49,995 bases of DNA, from assembly GCA_023381565.1 (NCBI GenBank), contig JAMCRR010000078.1:1-49995 (forward strand), given 5' to 3'. Positions within the stretch are counted from its first letter, which is position 1. The number at the start of each line of letters is the position of its first letter. A program made the translations under genes and the position numbers. This document shows positions 16,252 through 25,993 of this stretch, in pieces. Source of the DNA: Chloroflexota bacterium. Lineage in GTDB: Bacteria > Chloroflexota > Anaerolineae > Anaerolineales > Anaerolineaceae. The notes beneath the pieces are model-generated. The model saw only the letters and a list, made by a program, of their open reading frames with translations, searched no databases and was not told the origin of the DNA.

Positions 16252-17283
16252 ATGAGCACCAATCGGAAGACCATTCCTTTTCAGCAAATCCTAGAGGCTT
16301 TGTTGGACGATACCACGCCATTCCCAAGCACTTACCTTCACCGCTTTTCAGATATCGACTTAAAGGATCTGAGTGGGCTGAAACAAATCTGGCCAAAAGT
16401 TGCAGTGAAACGCCGCCGGGCGATTTTAGAAGATCTTGAAGAGCTGGCAGATGCAGATACTTTGGTAAGCTTTGACGATGTTGGGCGCTTTACACTGGAG
16501 GATCCCGACGCACAGGTACGCGCCACTGCAATCCGCCTCCTCTGGGAATCCGAAGACAAGAAACTCGTCCCGGTGTTTATCCGCATGATGGAGACCGACA
16601 GCGATCATCAGGTCCGCGCGGCTGCAGCAAATGCGTTGGGCATGTTCGTTTATCTGGGCGAGTTAGAAGAAATCCCACAGGCGACTCTGCGCCAGGTGGA
16701 AGACAGCTTGCTGCACGTCACAACCGGTCAAGACCACGTGCTCGTTCGCCGGCGCGCCCTGGAATCTTTGGGGTACTCGAGCAGGCCAGAGGTTGCGCCG
16801 CTCCTGGAAAAAGCATTCGGGACAACCAACGCCGAGTGGCTAGCCAGTTCCCTATTCGCCATGGGGCGTTCCGCCGATCAGCAATGGGAGAAAAAGGTCC
16901 TGGCAATGCTTGACCACCCCTTGCCAAACGTTCGCTTGGAAGCTGCTCGGGCAGCCGGAGAGCTGGAGCTGAAATCCGCCCAGGAGACACTCATGCGCAT
17001 AGCGCAATCGAACGATGATGACGATGTCATCCTGGCAGCGGTCTGGTCCTTATCTCAGCTCGGCGGTGAAGGGGTACGCCCACTGCTTGAGAAGCTGTAC
17101 GATGAAGCCGAAGACGATGAAACCGCAGATATCCTGGAGAATGCTTTAGAAAACCTCAGCTTCACCGAAGATATGTCAAATTTTGAACTGTTTGAATTGG
17201 ACCTGGACGACGAAGGCCACGTGATCGATCCAGAGGACGACGACGTTCGCCGTTTGGACGAGGGTGACGATGGAGGCGGGTGA
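16252..17283 (+). CDS. HEAT-repeat protein with acidic C-terminus
   Basis: A 343-residue soluble protein. After an N-terminal ~60 residues (IPFQQILEALLDD...) it consists of HEAT repeats, for example DPDAQVRATAIRLLWESED, HQVRAAAANALGMF, VLVRRRALESLGYS and LPNVRLEAARAAGELELKSA. It ends in a very acidic tail rich in Asp and Glu (DDEGHVIDPEDDDVRRLDEG). It is probably a scaffold for protein-protein contacts, with unknown partner. Its 3' end overlaps the acylphosphatase gene by 14 nt, so the two are translationally coupled. Confidence 0.85.
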   Translation: MSTNRKTIPFQQILEALLDDTTPFPSTYLHRFSDIDLKDLSGLKQIWPKVAVKRRRAILEDLEELADADTLVSFDDVGRFTLEDPDAQVRATAIRLLWESEDKKLVPVFIRMMETDSDHQVRAAAANALGMFVYLGELEEIPQATLRQVEDSLLHVTTGQDHVLVRRRALESLGYSSRPEVAPLLEKAFGTTNAEWLASSLFAMGRSADQQWEKKVLAMLDHPLPNVRLEAARAAGELELKSAQETLMRIAQSNDDDDVILAAVWSLSQLGGEGVRPLLEKLYDEAEDDETADILENALENLSFTEDMSNFELFELDLDDEGHVIDPEDDDVRRLDEGDDGGG

Positions 17284-17557
17284 TCACGCACGCCTGCATG
17301 CCTGGGTCACCGGCCGCGTCCAGGGAGTCGGTTTTCGGTTTTTTGTGCTGGAGAATGCCCTTCCATTAGATCTTGGCGGATGGGTGAGAAATACATACGA
17401 TGGCTCTGTCGAGGTGGTTGCTGAGGGTCAGCACGCCAACCTGGAACGCCTTCTGTCATTACTGCAGCAGGGTCCGCGAGCGTCGTTCGTCACCGATGTG
17501 CGCGTGGAATGGGAAACGCCCCGCGGTGAATTTACGAGTTTCCATGTTCGCGGATAA
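17270..17557 (+). CDS. acyP: acylphosphatase
   Basis: A 95-residue enzyme hydrolysing carboxyl-phosphate bonds such as acetyl phosphate or carbamoyl phosphate. The signature GRVQGVGFRFFV contains the catalytic Arg, and GGWVRNTYDGSVEVVAEG contains the catalytic Asn; both are present. The length matches the family norm of about 90-100. The ATG at 17270 follows GAGGGTGA inside the end of the HEAT gene. A GTG at 17264 is also in frame. A strong terminator follows. Confidence 0.92.
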   Translation: MEAGDHARLHAWVTGRVQGVGFRFFVLENALPLDLGGWVRNTYDGSVEVVAEGQHANLERLLSLLQQGPRASFVTDVRVEWETPRGEFTSFHVRG

Positions 17558-17580
17558 CCAGCCTGAGGTTAATATAACCA

Positions 17581-17610
17581 AGCAGGGATCCGTTCTTCGG
17601 GATCCCTGCT
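17581..17610 (+). terminator. rho-independent terminator
   Basis: AGCAGGGATCC pairs perfectly with GGATCCCTGCT (11 bp) around an 8-nt loop and is followed by CATTATTTTA. Confidence 0.8.
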
Positions 17611-17689
17611 CATTATTTTAGATGGTTTGTATTTCTATTACGTATTCTATATACTTCTAAACCTGGTTTTGAGTGGTCGCTGAAATCGA

Positions 17690-18259
17690 CTAATTGGAAA
17701 CATTCAGCCGGCTGCGCATCATGGCGCCCCGACCAAAGCCGGCAGAACCATTGCCAGTACCACTAAACCCTGCGCCAAGCCCACCGCATGCACCAGCTCC
17801 GAAACCGTTTTGCGCCATGTACGCGGAATGCTGTTTCATCCAATCAGCCTGCTGGCTGGTCAAAACCCCATCTGCCACGAGCTGATCCAGGGCGCTGTTT
17901 CGAGCATCGAGAACCAGGGTTTGCGCTTCAGCGGTGGTTTTCCCCTCCGCCACTGCAATCTGAACCAGTGTCTCGCCATTTGCCAACCGGGTGTTGACTT
18001 CATCGACCGTCAGGCCGAGGCTGGTAGCAAAAGCTGAGATCAAAGGGTCGTGCATGGGGCCGTAGCTATCTGCATCACCCGTTTGGGCAAATCCTGCCAT
18101 CATACCGCCCATGAAACCTCTACCGTACCCGTAGGTACCCTGTCCCGCGCCGGGCGCTTGTGTGGGAGGCTGTGCTGTCTGTGCGTACGCAAATCCGGTG
18201 GTTCCTATTGCTGCTACGATACCGACGGCGATAATCCCGAACATCAATACTTTTTTCAT
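17690..18259 (-). CDS. secreted Gly/Met-rich protein
   Basis: A 189-residue exported protein. The signal peptide spans about 1-26 (KKVLMFGIIAVGIVAAIG...FAYA). A low-complexity stretch, GYGRGFMGGMMAGF, follows. A helical domain at ~70-145 (LGLTVDEVNTRLANGETL, AQTLVLDARNSALDQLV, LTSQQADWMKQHSAYM) resembles the DUF2680-type secreted proteins of Gram-positives. The C-terminus is again Gly-rich with GRGAMMRSR. There is one cysteine. CAGGAGAATG lies just before the ATG. Met-rich extracytoplasmic stretches often bind Cu(I) or Ag(I), but that is only an analogy. Three regularly spaced TTCANA repeats upstream suggest control by an OmpR-type regulator, possibly the one at 21917-22597. Confidence 0.75.
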   Translation of the reverse strand: MKKVLMFGIIAVGIVAAIGTTGFAYAQTAQPPTQAPGAGQGTYGYGRGFMGGMMAGFAQTGDADSYGPMHDPLISAFATSLGLTVDEVNTRLANGETLVQIAVAEGKTTAEAQTLVLDARNSALDQLVADGVLTSQQADWMKQHSAYMAQNGFGAGACGGLGAGFSGTGNGSAGFGRGAMMRSRLNVSN

Positions 18260-18312
18260 TCTACATTCTCCTGTTTGAGTGTTAGTTTTGTGATTTGAAC
18301 CATCTGCACTTA

Positions 18313-18366
18313 ACTTTACCCAGAAGATGTGTAGAAAATATGAAGGCGGTCTGAATGCTTTGTGAA
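18313..18366 (-). promoter_or_regulatory. three 11-bp-spaced TTCANA direct repeats and promoter
   Basis: On the minus strand TTCACA (from 18366), TTCAGA (from 18355) and TTCATA (from 18344) are separated by exactly 5 nt each, an 11-bp period. A candidate -10, TAAAGT with G at the extended position, lies at 18318-18313. OmpR/PhoB-family regulators bind head-to-tail repeats of 10-11 bp at this kind of position. The repeats lie about 80-105 nt upstream of the secreted-protein ATG, just past the 3' end of uvrB. Confidence 0.55.
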
Positions 18367-18384
18367 GATCTTGTGGCAGGTGCG

Positions 18385-20424
18385 TTAAACCTCGCCGGCC
18401 AGCAAGCGGGCTTTCTCCCAGGGAGGCAGGTCGCTCTCTTCGGCCATAATCGCTCTGAGTTCGTAGATCTGGTCCCTGAATACCGCAGCTTTCTCGAACT
18501 CCAGGTTTTTAGCAGCTTCTTTCATCTGCATATCCAGCTCAGCCAGGATGCGCTTCATCTCATTTCTGGACATGGTACGCGCCTTTTCGGTTGTATATTC
18601 ACCCTTTTCTTCAGCCACACCACGCACCAACGTCAGGCGGTCGGTTAAATCGTGAACGGCCTTGACAATGGAGATCGGCTCGATGCCGTGTTCCTGGTTG
18701 TAGCGTTCCTGTTTCGCTCGCCGGCGGTTCGTTTCGCCGATGGCGCGCTGCATTGAATCAGTAATGTTGTCTGCATACATGATCACCTTCGCGTGCACAT
18801 TGCGGGCAGCCCGGCCGATCGTCTGGATTAACGCCGTATCTGAGCGCAAGAAGCCCTCTTTATCTGCATCCAGGATGGCTACCATGGAGACTTCCGGAAG
18901 GTCCAGACCCTCGCGCAGGAGGTTGATCCCAACGATTACGTCGAACACCCCGGTGCGCAGGTCTCTCAGGATGCCGATGCGTTCAAGAGTCTCCACTTCA
19001 GAATGCAAATAATGGACTTTAATGCCCAGTTCCATCAGATAATCGGACAGATCCTCTGCCATTCGTTTGGTCAAAGTGGTGACGAGGACTCTCTCCCCCT
19101 GCTCCACCCTCTGGTGGATTTCTCCTACCAGGTTATCTACCTGGGCGCGTGTCGGGCGTACCTCGACCTCTGGGTCGAGCAGGCCCGTCGGTCGGATGAT
19201 CTGCTCCACCACCTGATCGCTGCGGTTCATCTCGTAAGGCCCGGGTGTCGCCGAAGTATAGATGGTTGTCCCCATGTGCTGCTCGAACTCGTCGAATTTC
19301 AATGGGCGGTTGTCTACGGCTGATGGCAGACGAAAGCCGTACTCCACCAGGACTTCCTTGCGCGAGCGATCACCGTTATACATGCCGCGAATTTGCGGGA
19401 TAGTCATGTGCGATTCATCGATAAAAAGCAGGTAATCGTTGGGCAGGTAGTCGATCAGCGTCCAGGGCGCGGAGCCCTGGGGACGCTGGTCAAGGTGGCG
19501 AGAGTAGTTCTCAATCCCCGAGCAATAACCCACCTCGCGCAACATCTCGAGGTCGTAGCGAGTGCGCTGCTCGATGCGCTGGGCTTCGAGCAGCTTATCC
19601 TGTGATTTAAAATAGGCAATCCGGTTATCAAGCTCGGTCTCGATATCCTGGATGGCCTGTTTGAGCTTATCCTCTTGCGCGATGTAATGCTTGGCAGGGT
19701 AAATATCCACGCTGGGTAAATCCCCGTACATTTCACCTGTGACCGGGTTGAATGAGATAATCCGCTCCACTTCATCCCCGAAAAAGGTGACGCGGTAGAC
19801 ACGTTTGTCGAAATATGCCGGCAGGATTTCCAGCGTATCTCCCCTCACCCGGAATGTGCCTGCGTGCAGCTCCAGGTCGTTGCGCTGGTACTGGCTCTCC
19901 ACTAATTGCCTTAGCAGGGCATTGCGCCGGTAAATTTGCCCCGTCTCCAGGTGAATGACCACCCGGCCATATTCTTCAGGGCTGCCCAGGCCGTAGATAC
20001 AGGATACAGAAGCCACGATGATCACATCCCGGCGCGACATCAAGGCAGTCGTGGCAGCCAGCCGTAACCGCTCGATCTCCTCGTTGATATCCGTCTCTTT
20101 TTCGATATACAGGTCGTGACGTGGGACGTAAGCTTCTGGCTGGTAATAATCATAATAAGATACAAAGTACTCAACCGCGTTATTCGGGAAGAATTCCTTA
20201 AATTCGGCGTAGAGCTGAGCGGCCAGGGTTTTGTTATGCGCCATCACCAGAGCTGGTTTTTGTACCTGCTGGATAATATTGGCCATTGTAAAGGTTTTAC
20301 CTGTTGCGGTTGCGCCCAGCAAGACCTGATGTTTATATCCCCGGTTGATCCCCTCGATCAACTCCCGGATGGCTTCCGGCTGATCGCCGGTCGGTTGGTA
20401 AGGAGCGTGCAGTTCGAAATCCAT
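18385..20424 (-). CDS. uvrB: excinuclease ABC subunit B
   Basis: A 679-residue damage-recognition helicase of nucleotide excision repair that works with UvrA and UvrC. Walker [13 protein letters not shown] lies near residue 37. The beta-hairpin [12 protein letters not shown] inserts between the DNA strands. DESH is the Walker B, and motifs V-VI are in [11 protein letters not shown] and QTIGRAARN. The C-terminal UVR domain ([20 protein letters not shown]) contacts UvrC. The length is normal (E. coli 673). It is transcribed alone on the minus strand from a promoter at about 20529-20537 with a LexA-like half-matched site. Confidence 0.97.
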   Translation of the reverse strand: MDFELHAPYQPTGDQPEAIRELIEGINRGYKHQVLLGATATGKTFTMANIIQQVQKPALVMAHNKTLAAQLYAEFKEFFPNNAVEYFVSYYDYYQPEAYVPRHDLYIEKETDINEEIERLRLAATTALMSRRDVIIVASVSCIYGLGSPEEYGRVVIHLETGQIYRRNALLRQLVESQYQRNDLELHAGTFRVRGDTLEILPAYFDKRVYRVTFFGDEVERIISFNPVTGEMYGDLPSVDIYPAKHYIAQEDKLKQAIQDIETELDNRIAYFKSQDKLLEAQRIEQRTRYDLEMLREVGYCSGIENYSRHLDQRPQGSAPWTLIDYLPNDYLLFIDESHMTIPQIRGMYNGDRSRKEVLVEYGFRLPSAVDNRPLKFDEFEQHMGTTIYTSATPGPYEMNRSDQVVEQIIRPTGLLDPEVEVRPTRAQVDNLVGEIHQRVEQGERVLVTTLTKRMAEDLSDYLMELGIKVHYLHSEVETLERIGILRDLRTGVFDVIVGINLLREGLDLPEVSMVAILDADKEGFLRSDTALIQTIGRAARNVHAKVIMYADNITDSMQRAIGETNRRRAKQERYNQEHGIEPISIVKAVHDLTDRLTLVRGVAEEKGEYTTEKARTMSRNEMKRILAELDMQMKEAAKNLEFEKAAVFRDQIYELRAIMAEESDLPPWEKARLLAGEV

Positions 20425-20518
20425 ATCACCTCTCTCCGTTTAATTGCATTCTCCCGGTGAGGAAATATCCATAACGTCATCCATGCTCGCCCACATTCTT
20501 TCCAGGGACTGAGCAAAT

Positions 20519-20537
20519 GCGAACACATATTCTATCA
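20519..20537 (-). promoter_or_regulatory. uvrB promoter with LexA-like site
   Basis: The minus strand has TGATAGAAT (extended -10, 20537-20529) and a weak -35, TGGATA, 17 nt upstream. GAAC-ACAT-ATTC (20521-20532) overlaps the -10 and the predicted start. It matches the Gram-positive LexA box GAAC-N4-GTTC with one mismatch. Confidence 0.4.
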
Positions 20538-20550
20538 TAACATAGCAAAT

Positions 20551-21912
20551 TTATCCAGGCAAGCGCAAAGTAAAGAGCGCACCCCCCTGGGGCGCATTTG
20601 CGGCGGTCAAATCTCCCCCGTGAAGGCGGGCAAGCTGGCGCGCGATGGCCAGGCCCAAGCCTGTGCCTCCCTCTTCTCGGCTGCGCGAGCGTTCCGCACG
20701 GTAGAACCTCTCAAAGATGTGCGGAAGCGCTTCAGCCGGGATGCCCGTCCCGCTGTCTCTCACGCTCAGCTCAGCCGCCTGCGATGAGCAGACCAATCTC
20801 ACGCAGATCTCTCCCTGTTCTGGGGTGTGACGCAACGCATTACTGAGCAAATTGTTGAGGATTTGCTCGATGCGGCCCGGGTCGAGGTTCATCTTAGTAC
20901 AGCCATCCTTTGACGAGCATTCGAATTCCAGCCGTATTCGCCGCTGGTTGGCCGTCGCCCCGAATCGCTCCAAAGCCGTCTGAACCAGGATCGCCAGGTC
21001 GGTTGGGACCCGTTCGATACGCAGCTCACCATCATCTGCCAGCGCCAGGGTGCGCAGGTCGTCTACCAGGCGCACAAGCTGATGATTTTGCTCGAGGACG
21101 TTGTGGATGTTATCGGGGGTGATTGGGTCGATTTCATCCTGGAAGGCTTCGAGTTGGGCTTGCTGGACGGACAGCGGCGTGCGCAGCTCGTGAGCGATAT
21201 CGGCAATCATTGACCTGCGGCTGGCTTCGGCTTTCTGAATTGAATCCGCCATTTGGTTAAATGCCCGCCCCAAGACGGCCATTTCATCATTCCCTCGAGC
21301 AGGAACGCGTGCCGCCAGGTCGCCTTTCGCCATTGCCTTTGCAGCACGGGTGAGCTGATCGACCGGACGTAGAAAGCTGAAAGAGAGCAGTAAGGCTACG
21401 ATCAATGCAATCCCACCGGCAAAGAGAGCAGCCTGCAGCGCAGCCTGGTTCAACCTGTTGATCAGCTGAGTTCCCTGGCCCGCCTGAAAGGCCACGCCAC
21501 TGCTGGCCAGCAAATAGCCCACAAGCTTCCCTTGAGCATCATGAAGCGGCAGAGCCTGGCTGAGAACGGCTGCAGATACCGTCCCCGTCGTGGGGGAGTT
21601 GGCACTGTCGGCGACGATATTCCCTGCAGCATCCGTTATCTGGATGCGCTGCCCCATCATCCCCCCCATTCCCTGGCCAAAACGTCCAGCTCCAGTGGAT
21701 GAAGAGATGATGGAATCGACACCAGCCCACCCGCCGTTCTGGTTGTAGTAATTCTCTAATATCGAGACCACTTCATTCGCGTCGGTCATGTTCCCTTGGA
21801 ACATGAAAGCTTGCACTTCGCGTGAGGTGCTCTGGCGGGCAAAATAGGTGATCCCGCCAATCGCCACCAATACGACGAGCAAAAATGAAAGGATCAATCG
21901 CAGGCGCATCAT
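20551..21912 (-). CDS. membrane sensor histidine kinase
   Basis: A 453-residue kinase. TM1 is about 4-22 and TM2 about 160-180 (ALFAGGIALIVALLLSFSFL). Between them is an extracytoplasmic sensor region of ~135 residues with the Gly/Met-rich stretch GRFGQGMGGMMGQR. A HAMP domain (RPVDQLTRAAKAMAKGDLAA), HisKA with phospho-acceptor His in IADIAHELRTPLS, and HATPase with NLLSNALRHTPEQG, DSGTGIP and GGTGLGLAIA follow. All catalytic boxes are intact. It lies four bases downstream of its OmpR-type response regulator. The ligand is unknown; the Gly/Met-rich loop echoes the secreted protein at 17690-18259. Confidence 0.92.
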   Translation of the reverse strand: MMRLRLILSFLLVVLVAIGGITYFARQSTSREVQAFMFQGNMTDANEVVSILENYYNQNGGWAGVDSIISSSTGAGRFGQGMGGMMGQRIQITDAAGNIVADSANSPTTGTVSAAVLSQALPLHDAQGKLVGYLLASSGVAFQAGQGTQLINRLNQAALQAALFAGGIALIVALLLSFSFLRPVDQLTRAAKAMAKGDLAARVPARGNDEMAVLGRAFNQMADSIQKAEASRRSMIADIAHELRTPLSVQQAQLEAFQDEIDPITPDNIHNVLEQNHQLVRLVDDLRTLALADDGELRIERVPTDLAILVQTALERFGATANQRRIRLEFECSSKDGCTKMNLDPGRIEQILNNLLSNALRHTPEQGEICVRLVCSSQAAELSVRDSGTGIPAEALPHIFERFYRAERSRSREEGGTGLGLAIARQLARLHGGDLTAANAPQGGALFTLRLPG

Positions 21913-21916
21913 GGTA

Positions 21917-22597
21917 CTAATCTTTCTTCAGGCGATAGCCGATGCCAAATACAGTCTCGATCAGCTTGGGTTTCTTCGGATTGCGCTCCACCTTGGCGCG
22001 GAGATTCTTTATATGGGCATCGACGGTCCGCTCGTAGCCCTCGAATGCCACTCCCTGAGAGGCTTCCAGGAGCTGGTCACGCTTAAATACCCGCCCGGGC
22101 TGCGAGCTGAGCAGAACCAGATAGCTGAATTCAGTCGGTGTGAGTGCCAACGATTCTTCTCCGCGGAAGACAGTGTGAGATTCAAGATCAATTTCTAATT
22201 CGCCTACCTTGATCGTCTGGGGCAGAGCCACTGAGGCGCTAGATCGGCGCAACACGGCGCGCACCCGGGCGACCACTTCGCGCGGGCTGAACGGCTTTGT
22301 GATGTAATCGTCGGCGCCAAGCTCCAGGCCGATCAACCGGTCGGCCTCCTCCACCCGTGCGGTGAGCATGATGATCGGGGTGTTGGCTTTGCGCCGGATC
22401 GCCCGAGCCACATCCAGTCCGTCCATCCCCGGCAGATTTAAATCTAGCAGGACGAGATCCGGTTGATTTTGTTCCCATAAGCGCAACCCCATATCACCAC
22501 GTGTGGCCGCGGAGACGGCGAAGCCTGCCTTTTCCAGGTAAGAGCGCACCACACGCGCTAGTTCAGGCTCATCTTCGATGATAAGGATGGATTGCAT
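21917..22597 (-). CDS. OmpR/PhoB-family response regulator
   Basis: A 226-residue two-domain regulator. The receiver domain has the acidic pair EDE near residue 9, phospho-acceptor Asp in LVLLDLNLPGMDG, Thr in MLTARV and Lys in ITKPFSP. The C-terminal winged helix (~130-226) ends in VERNPKKPKLIETVFGIGYRL, typical of the family. It should bind tandem direct repeats, such as those at 18334-18366. Its ATG lies within the last 40 bases of mfd, so it overlaps that gene, and a TATAAT six bases before the ATG suggests an additional leaderless transcript. It is paired with the histidine kinase downstream. Confidence 0.95.
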   Translation of the reverse strand: MQSILIIEDEPELARVVRSYLEKAGFAVSAATRGDMGLRLWEQNQPDLVLLDLNLPGMDGLDVARAIRRKANTPIIMLTARVEEADRLIGLELGADDYITKPFSPREVVARVRAVLRRSSASVALPQTIKVGELEIDLESHTVFRGEESLALTPTEFSYLVLLSSQPGRVFKRDQLLEASQGVAFEGYERTVDAHIKNLRAKVERNPKKPKLIETVFGIGYRLKKD

Positions 22598-25500
22598 TCT
22601 TCGATTATAGCCGATAGTGCCGCTAGAAGCCTCTCACGCCAGTCTTCTGGCTGGCTAATGTAAGGAAGCCAGTATGCATTCTTGCCTGCACGAGCCTCTA
22701 CCCCAATGGGCGGCAGATTGCGAGTAGTCACGCCTTCAGGAAGCGGAGGAAAGCGCAGCACAAATTGGTCGCCTTCCAGGCTAACGGATGATAGACCGGC
22801 TGCTTCAGCTTTGAGCTTGACCTTTAGCTGATAGAAGAGATTTCCGACCTCCTCTGGGATCGGACCAAAGCGGTCTTCGAACTCTATCGCCAGGGTTTCA
22901 ATCTCATTCTCTTCTTTCAGATTCACCAACCTGCGGTAAAGACGGAGGCGCATCTCCTGATCGGGGATATAATCGATCGGAATTCCGATGGAAAGCGGCA
23001 GGTCCACGCTGACCGGAAGGAAGGTCTCGGTATCCTCTAACATCCCCGCAACTGCAGGGGCGGGGGCAGCAAGCCCCTGTTCCCTGCGCTGGCTGCGCAC
23101 GGCCTGCGCCAGTAATCGAGTGTACAGGTAAAAACCCACGGAGGCGATATAGCCGTGTTGGCGTGTCCCCAACAGCTCTCCCGAACCACGCATTTCCAGG
23201 TCACGCATGGCAATCGAATAACCTGCGCCCAATTGTGTGTTCTCGGCGATCACCTCCAGGCGTTCCTGGCCTTCTGCAGTGGGTTTTCGCCGGCGGTGTT
23301 TGAAGAAATAAGCGTAAGCGCGCTGCCCCCCGCGGCCGACCCTGCCTCGCAGCTGGTAAAGCTGCGCCAGCCCAAAGGCATCGCCCCGATCTACGATCAG
23401 TGTATTGGCGTTGGGAATATCCAGGCCAGATTCAATGATCGACGTGCACAAAAGCAGGTCGATCTCACCATGTGAAAATCGGTGCATCACAGATGAAAGC
23501 TCGGCTTCAGGCATTTGCCCGTGGGCAATTCCGATGCGCGCCTCGGGGACGATCTGCCGCAGGTGGTGGTGCATGGCCTGGATGGTCTGGACGCGATTAT
23601 GCACAAAAAAGACCTGACCGCCGCGTTCCAACTCGCGCATGACCGCCTGCCTCACCATTTTGGGAGAATAAGGCCCGATGTGGGTAATGATCGGCAGCCT
23701 TTCTTCCGGTGGAGTATTGATCGTAGAAATATCGCGCACCCCGGTCAACGCCATGTAGAGCGTGCGCGGGATTGGTGTAGCCGTCAACGTGAGCACGTCT
23801 ACCTCTGTGCGCAAGCGTTTCAGATATTCTTTGTGGGTCACCCCAAAGCGCTGCTCTTCATCGATGATCACCAATCCCAGGTCTTTAAACTGCACATCCG
23901 GTTGAAGCAAGCGGTGAGTGCCGATAATGATATCCACCCCACCGTGGGATAGGCGCTTTAGGATAGCATCTTGCTCTTTAGGCGTCCGAAACCGCGAAAG
24001 CATCTCCACCTGGACCGGGAAAGGCGCCAGGCGCTGGTTGAAGGTGTCATAATGCTGCTGGGCAAGGACGGTCGTCGGCACCAGCACGGCAACCTGTTTA
24101 CCGTCCATCACGGCTTTAAATGCAGCTCGTAGCGCCACCTCAGTTTTCCCATAACCTACGTCCCCGCACAGCAGCCGATCCATCGGGCGGACATTTTCCA
24201 TATCAGCCTTGACCTCGGCAATCGCCTGGATCTGATCCTGCGTCTCGACGTAAGGAAAGCCGGCTTCCAGTTCTTGCTGCCAGAGATTATCCTTCGAGAA
24301 AGAAAATCCCTGGGCAAGCTGGCGCCTGGCATAAAGGTCGAGCAGCTCTTTGGCCACTTCGGCGACGGCATTTTTAACGCGTTCCTTGGTCTGTGTCCAT
24401 TCGACCCCACTCAATCGAGAAGGCGAAGGCGTCTGACCATCCGGGCCCACATAGCGACTCAGCCGGTCTGCCTGGTAAATGGGAACGAAGAGCTGATCGC
24501 TGCCCTCGTATTCGACCACCAGGAACTCGCGCTCTACTCCTTCCAGCTGCCGGTGGACCAACCCGGCGTACTGGCCAATGCCATGGTCCACGTGCACCAC
24601 CCAATCTCCGGGTTTCAGGTCGGCGTAGGCAGCTTCTGGATCCTCAACGATGGGGTGCGGGCGGGTGCGCGGCTGCGGCCGCTCCCAGCCAAAAATCTCG
24701 CTGTCGGTCAGCAAGGACAGCCGCGGCCCATTCTCTTCCTGCAGGATCCACCCTTCGCTCAGGGTGCCTTCAATAAATTCGGGGGAGGTGACGCCCGGCC
24801 GTTCCTCGAGCCGACGCTCAGCCCACAGCTCACGCAAACGCGAAACCTGGCGCGAGACAATCACCAACCTGTCTCCATTCTGATAATCGCTGACCAGGGC
24901 GTCCATCAATGGTTTAAGCCGGCCGGCAAAGCGCGGCCCTGGGGTGAAAGCCTGAGCCAGGGGCGATGGCTGGTCGCTCTCCGACCAACCCAGGTCGTAC
25001 GATGGGTGGCTGCCTAAACTGTCCTGAAGCTCCGAAAGCGAGAGATAGGGAACGGGGAAATTCGGCTGCAGTGTGCCTTCCTCGATGCTCTCCTGGCGCA
25101 TTTTTACAGCCAGCTCTTCTGCTTCACTCACCGTAGCCTGAAATAGATCTGCATCGTCGATCAGGACAAGCGCCTGCTTTGGCAGGTAATCCAGCAGGCT
25201 GGCTGGAGATGGGTGAGCCAGGGGCAGGTAAAACTCGCCCAAGTCCTCGGCAGTGACGTTCAGGCCGGCGGCATAACTGGGGAGGATTTCGCGGGCAGGG
25301 GTCACCAGCAGGCGGTCGAGATGCTGGATCGTGCGTTGTGTAGCCGGGTCGAAGCGGCGGATCGTATCGACTTCTTCGCCAAAGTAATCTAACCTGGCAG
25401 GCAGTGTCTCCGCCGGCGGCCAAATATCCAGAATTCCACCCCGCCGGGAGAATTGGCCCGGCTCAAGCACTGTGTCTGCAGGTTGGTAGCCGATCTCCGT

Positions 25501-25986
25501 CCAGTGGCGCAGCATCGCCTCCAATGGAGAGACCTGACCTGCACGGATCAGGCGGGTAGCTTTGATCAGGTCACGCCTGGGGAGAGTCCGGGTCATCAAA
25601 GCGCGCGCCGTAGTTACGAGGAGGGGCGGGCGCTGCGGTTTTTCTACGCCGGGAAGATGGTAAACCGCCAGTGTCGCCAGCACGTTCAGACGATCGTGGC
25701 GCACGGCATTTCCCCAGGCTGCCTGCTCGTAAAACAATGGATTCGGCTCGGGGAACATCAACCTGGCAAAGCCGGGCGCCCAGAAACCCAGTTCATCCAT
25801 CAAAGTGAGGGCATGATCGATGCGATCGGTGACCAGCAAGATAGGTTTATGCAGATCTTCGATGAGAGCAGCCAGCACCGGAAGCCGTGCGGCGCGCGGC
25901 AGCGCCAGCCCCGGGAGGGATTTCCCGTTCTGGATATCGGCAAGAAGCTGTTGGTAAGCAGAAGTTGAGCGGATTACCTCAAGCAC
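22558..25986 (-). CDS. mfd: transcription-repair coupling factor
   Basis: A 1142-residue translocase that removes stalled RNA polymerase and recruits UvrA. The UvrB-homology module fills the first ~340 residues. The RNA-polymerase-interacting (CarD/TRCF) domain contains [17 protein letters not shown] near 490. The RecG-like helicase has [30 protein letters not shown] and [16 protein letters not shown]. The C-terminal TRCF domain begins around [18 protein letters not shown]. It starts at GTG (25984-25986), 7 nt after the pth stop, with no strong Shine-Dalgarno, so coupling to pth is likely. Its 3' end overlaps the response-regulator gene by 40 bp. Together with uvrB it is part of excision repair. 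Confidence 0.97.
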   Translation of the reverse strand: MLEVIRSTSAYQQLLADIQNGKSLPGLALPRAARLPVLAALIEDLHKPILLVTDRIDHALTLMDELGFWAPGFARLMFPEPNPLFYEQAAWGNAVRHDRLNVLATLAVYHLPGVEKPQRPPLLVTTARALMTRTLPRRDLIKATRLIRAGQVSPLEAMLRHWTEIGYQPADTVLEPGQFSRRGGILDIWPPAETLPARLDYFGEEVDTIRRFDPATQRTIQHLDRLLVTPAREILPSYAAGLNVTAEDLGEFYLPLAHPSPASLLDYLPKQALVLIDDADLFQATVSEAEELAVKMRQESIEEGTLQPNFPVPYLSLSELQDSLGSHPSYDLGWSESDQPSPLAQAFTPGPRFAGRLKPLMDALVSDYQNGDRLVIVSRQVSRLRELWAERRLEERPGVTSPEFIEGTLSEGWILQEENGPRLSLLTDSEIFGWERPQPRTRPHPIVEDPEAAYADLKPGDWVVHVDHGIGQYAGLVHRQLEGVEREFLVVEYEGSDQLFVPIYQADRLSRYVGPDGQTPSPSRLSGVEWTQTKERVKNAVAEVAKELLDLYARRQLAQGFSFSKDNLWQQELEAGFPYVETQDQIQAIAEVKADMENVRPMDRLLCGDVGYGKTEVALRAAFKAVMDGKQVAVLVPTTVLAQQHYDTFNQRLAPFPVQVEMLSRFRTPKEQDAILKRLSHGGVDIIIGTHRLLQPDVQFKDLGLVIIDEEQRFGVTHKEYLKRLRTEVDVLTLTATPIPRTLYMALTGVRDISTINTPPEERLPIITHIGPYSPKMVRQAVMRELERGGQVFFVHNRVQTIQAMHHHLRQIVPEARIGIAHGQMPEAELSSVMHRFSHGEIDLLLCTSIIESGLDIPNANTLIVDRGDAFGLAQLYQLRGRVGRGGQRAYAYFFKHRRRKPTAEGQERLEVIAENTQLGAGYSIAMRDLEMRGSGELLGTRQHGYIASVGFYLYTRLLAQAVRSQRREQGLAAPAPAVAGMLEDTETFLPVSVDLPLSIGIPIDYIPDQEMRLRLYRRLVNLKEENEIETLAIEFEDRFGPIPEEVGNLFYQLKVKLKAEAAGLSSVSLEGDQFVLRFPPLPEGVTTRNLPPIGVEARAGKNAYWLPYISQPEDWRERLLAALSAIIEECNPSLSSKMSLN
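22604..22609 (-). promoter_or_regulatory. TATAAT box inside mfd, predicting a leaderless response-regulator mRNA
   Basis: The minus strand reads GGCTATAAT followed by exactly 6 nt and the response-regulator ATG. The box lies in the last codons of mfd. No -35 match is seen. Confidence 0.45.
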
Positions 25987-25993
25987 AGGCTTA

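Noticed and set aside
24274..25017. 247-codon open frame antisense to mfd
   Set aside because: It lies wholly within a conserved part of mfd and has no independent motif or start signal.
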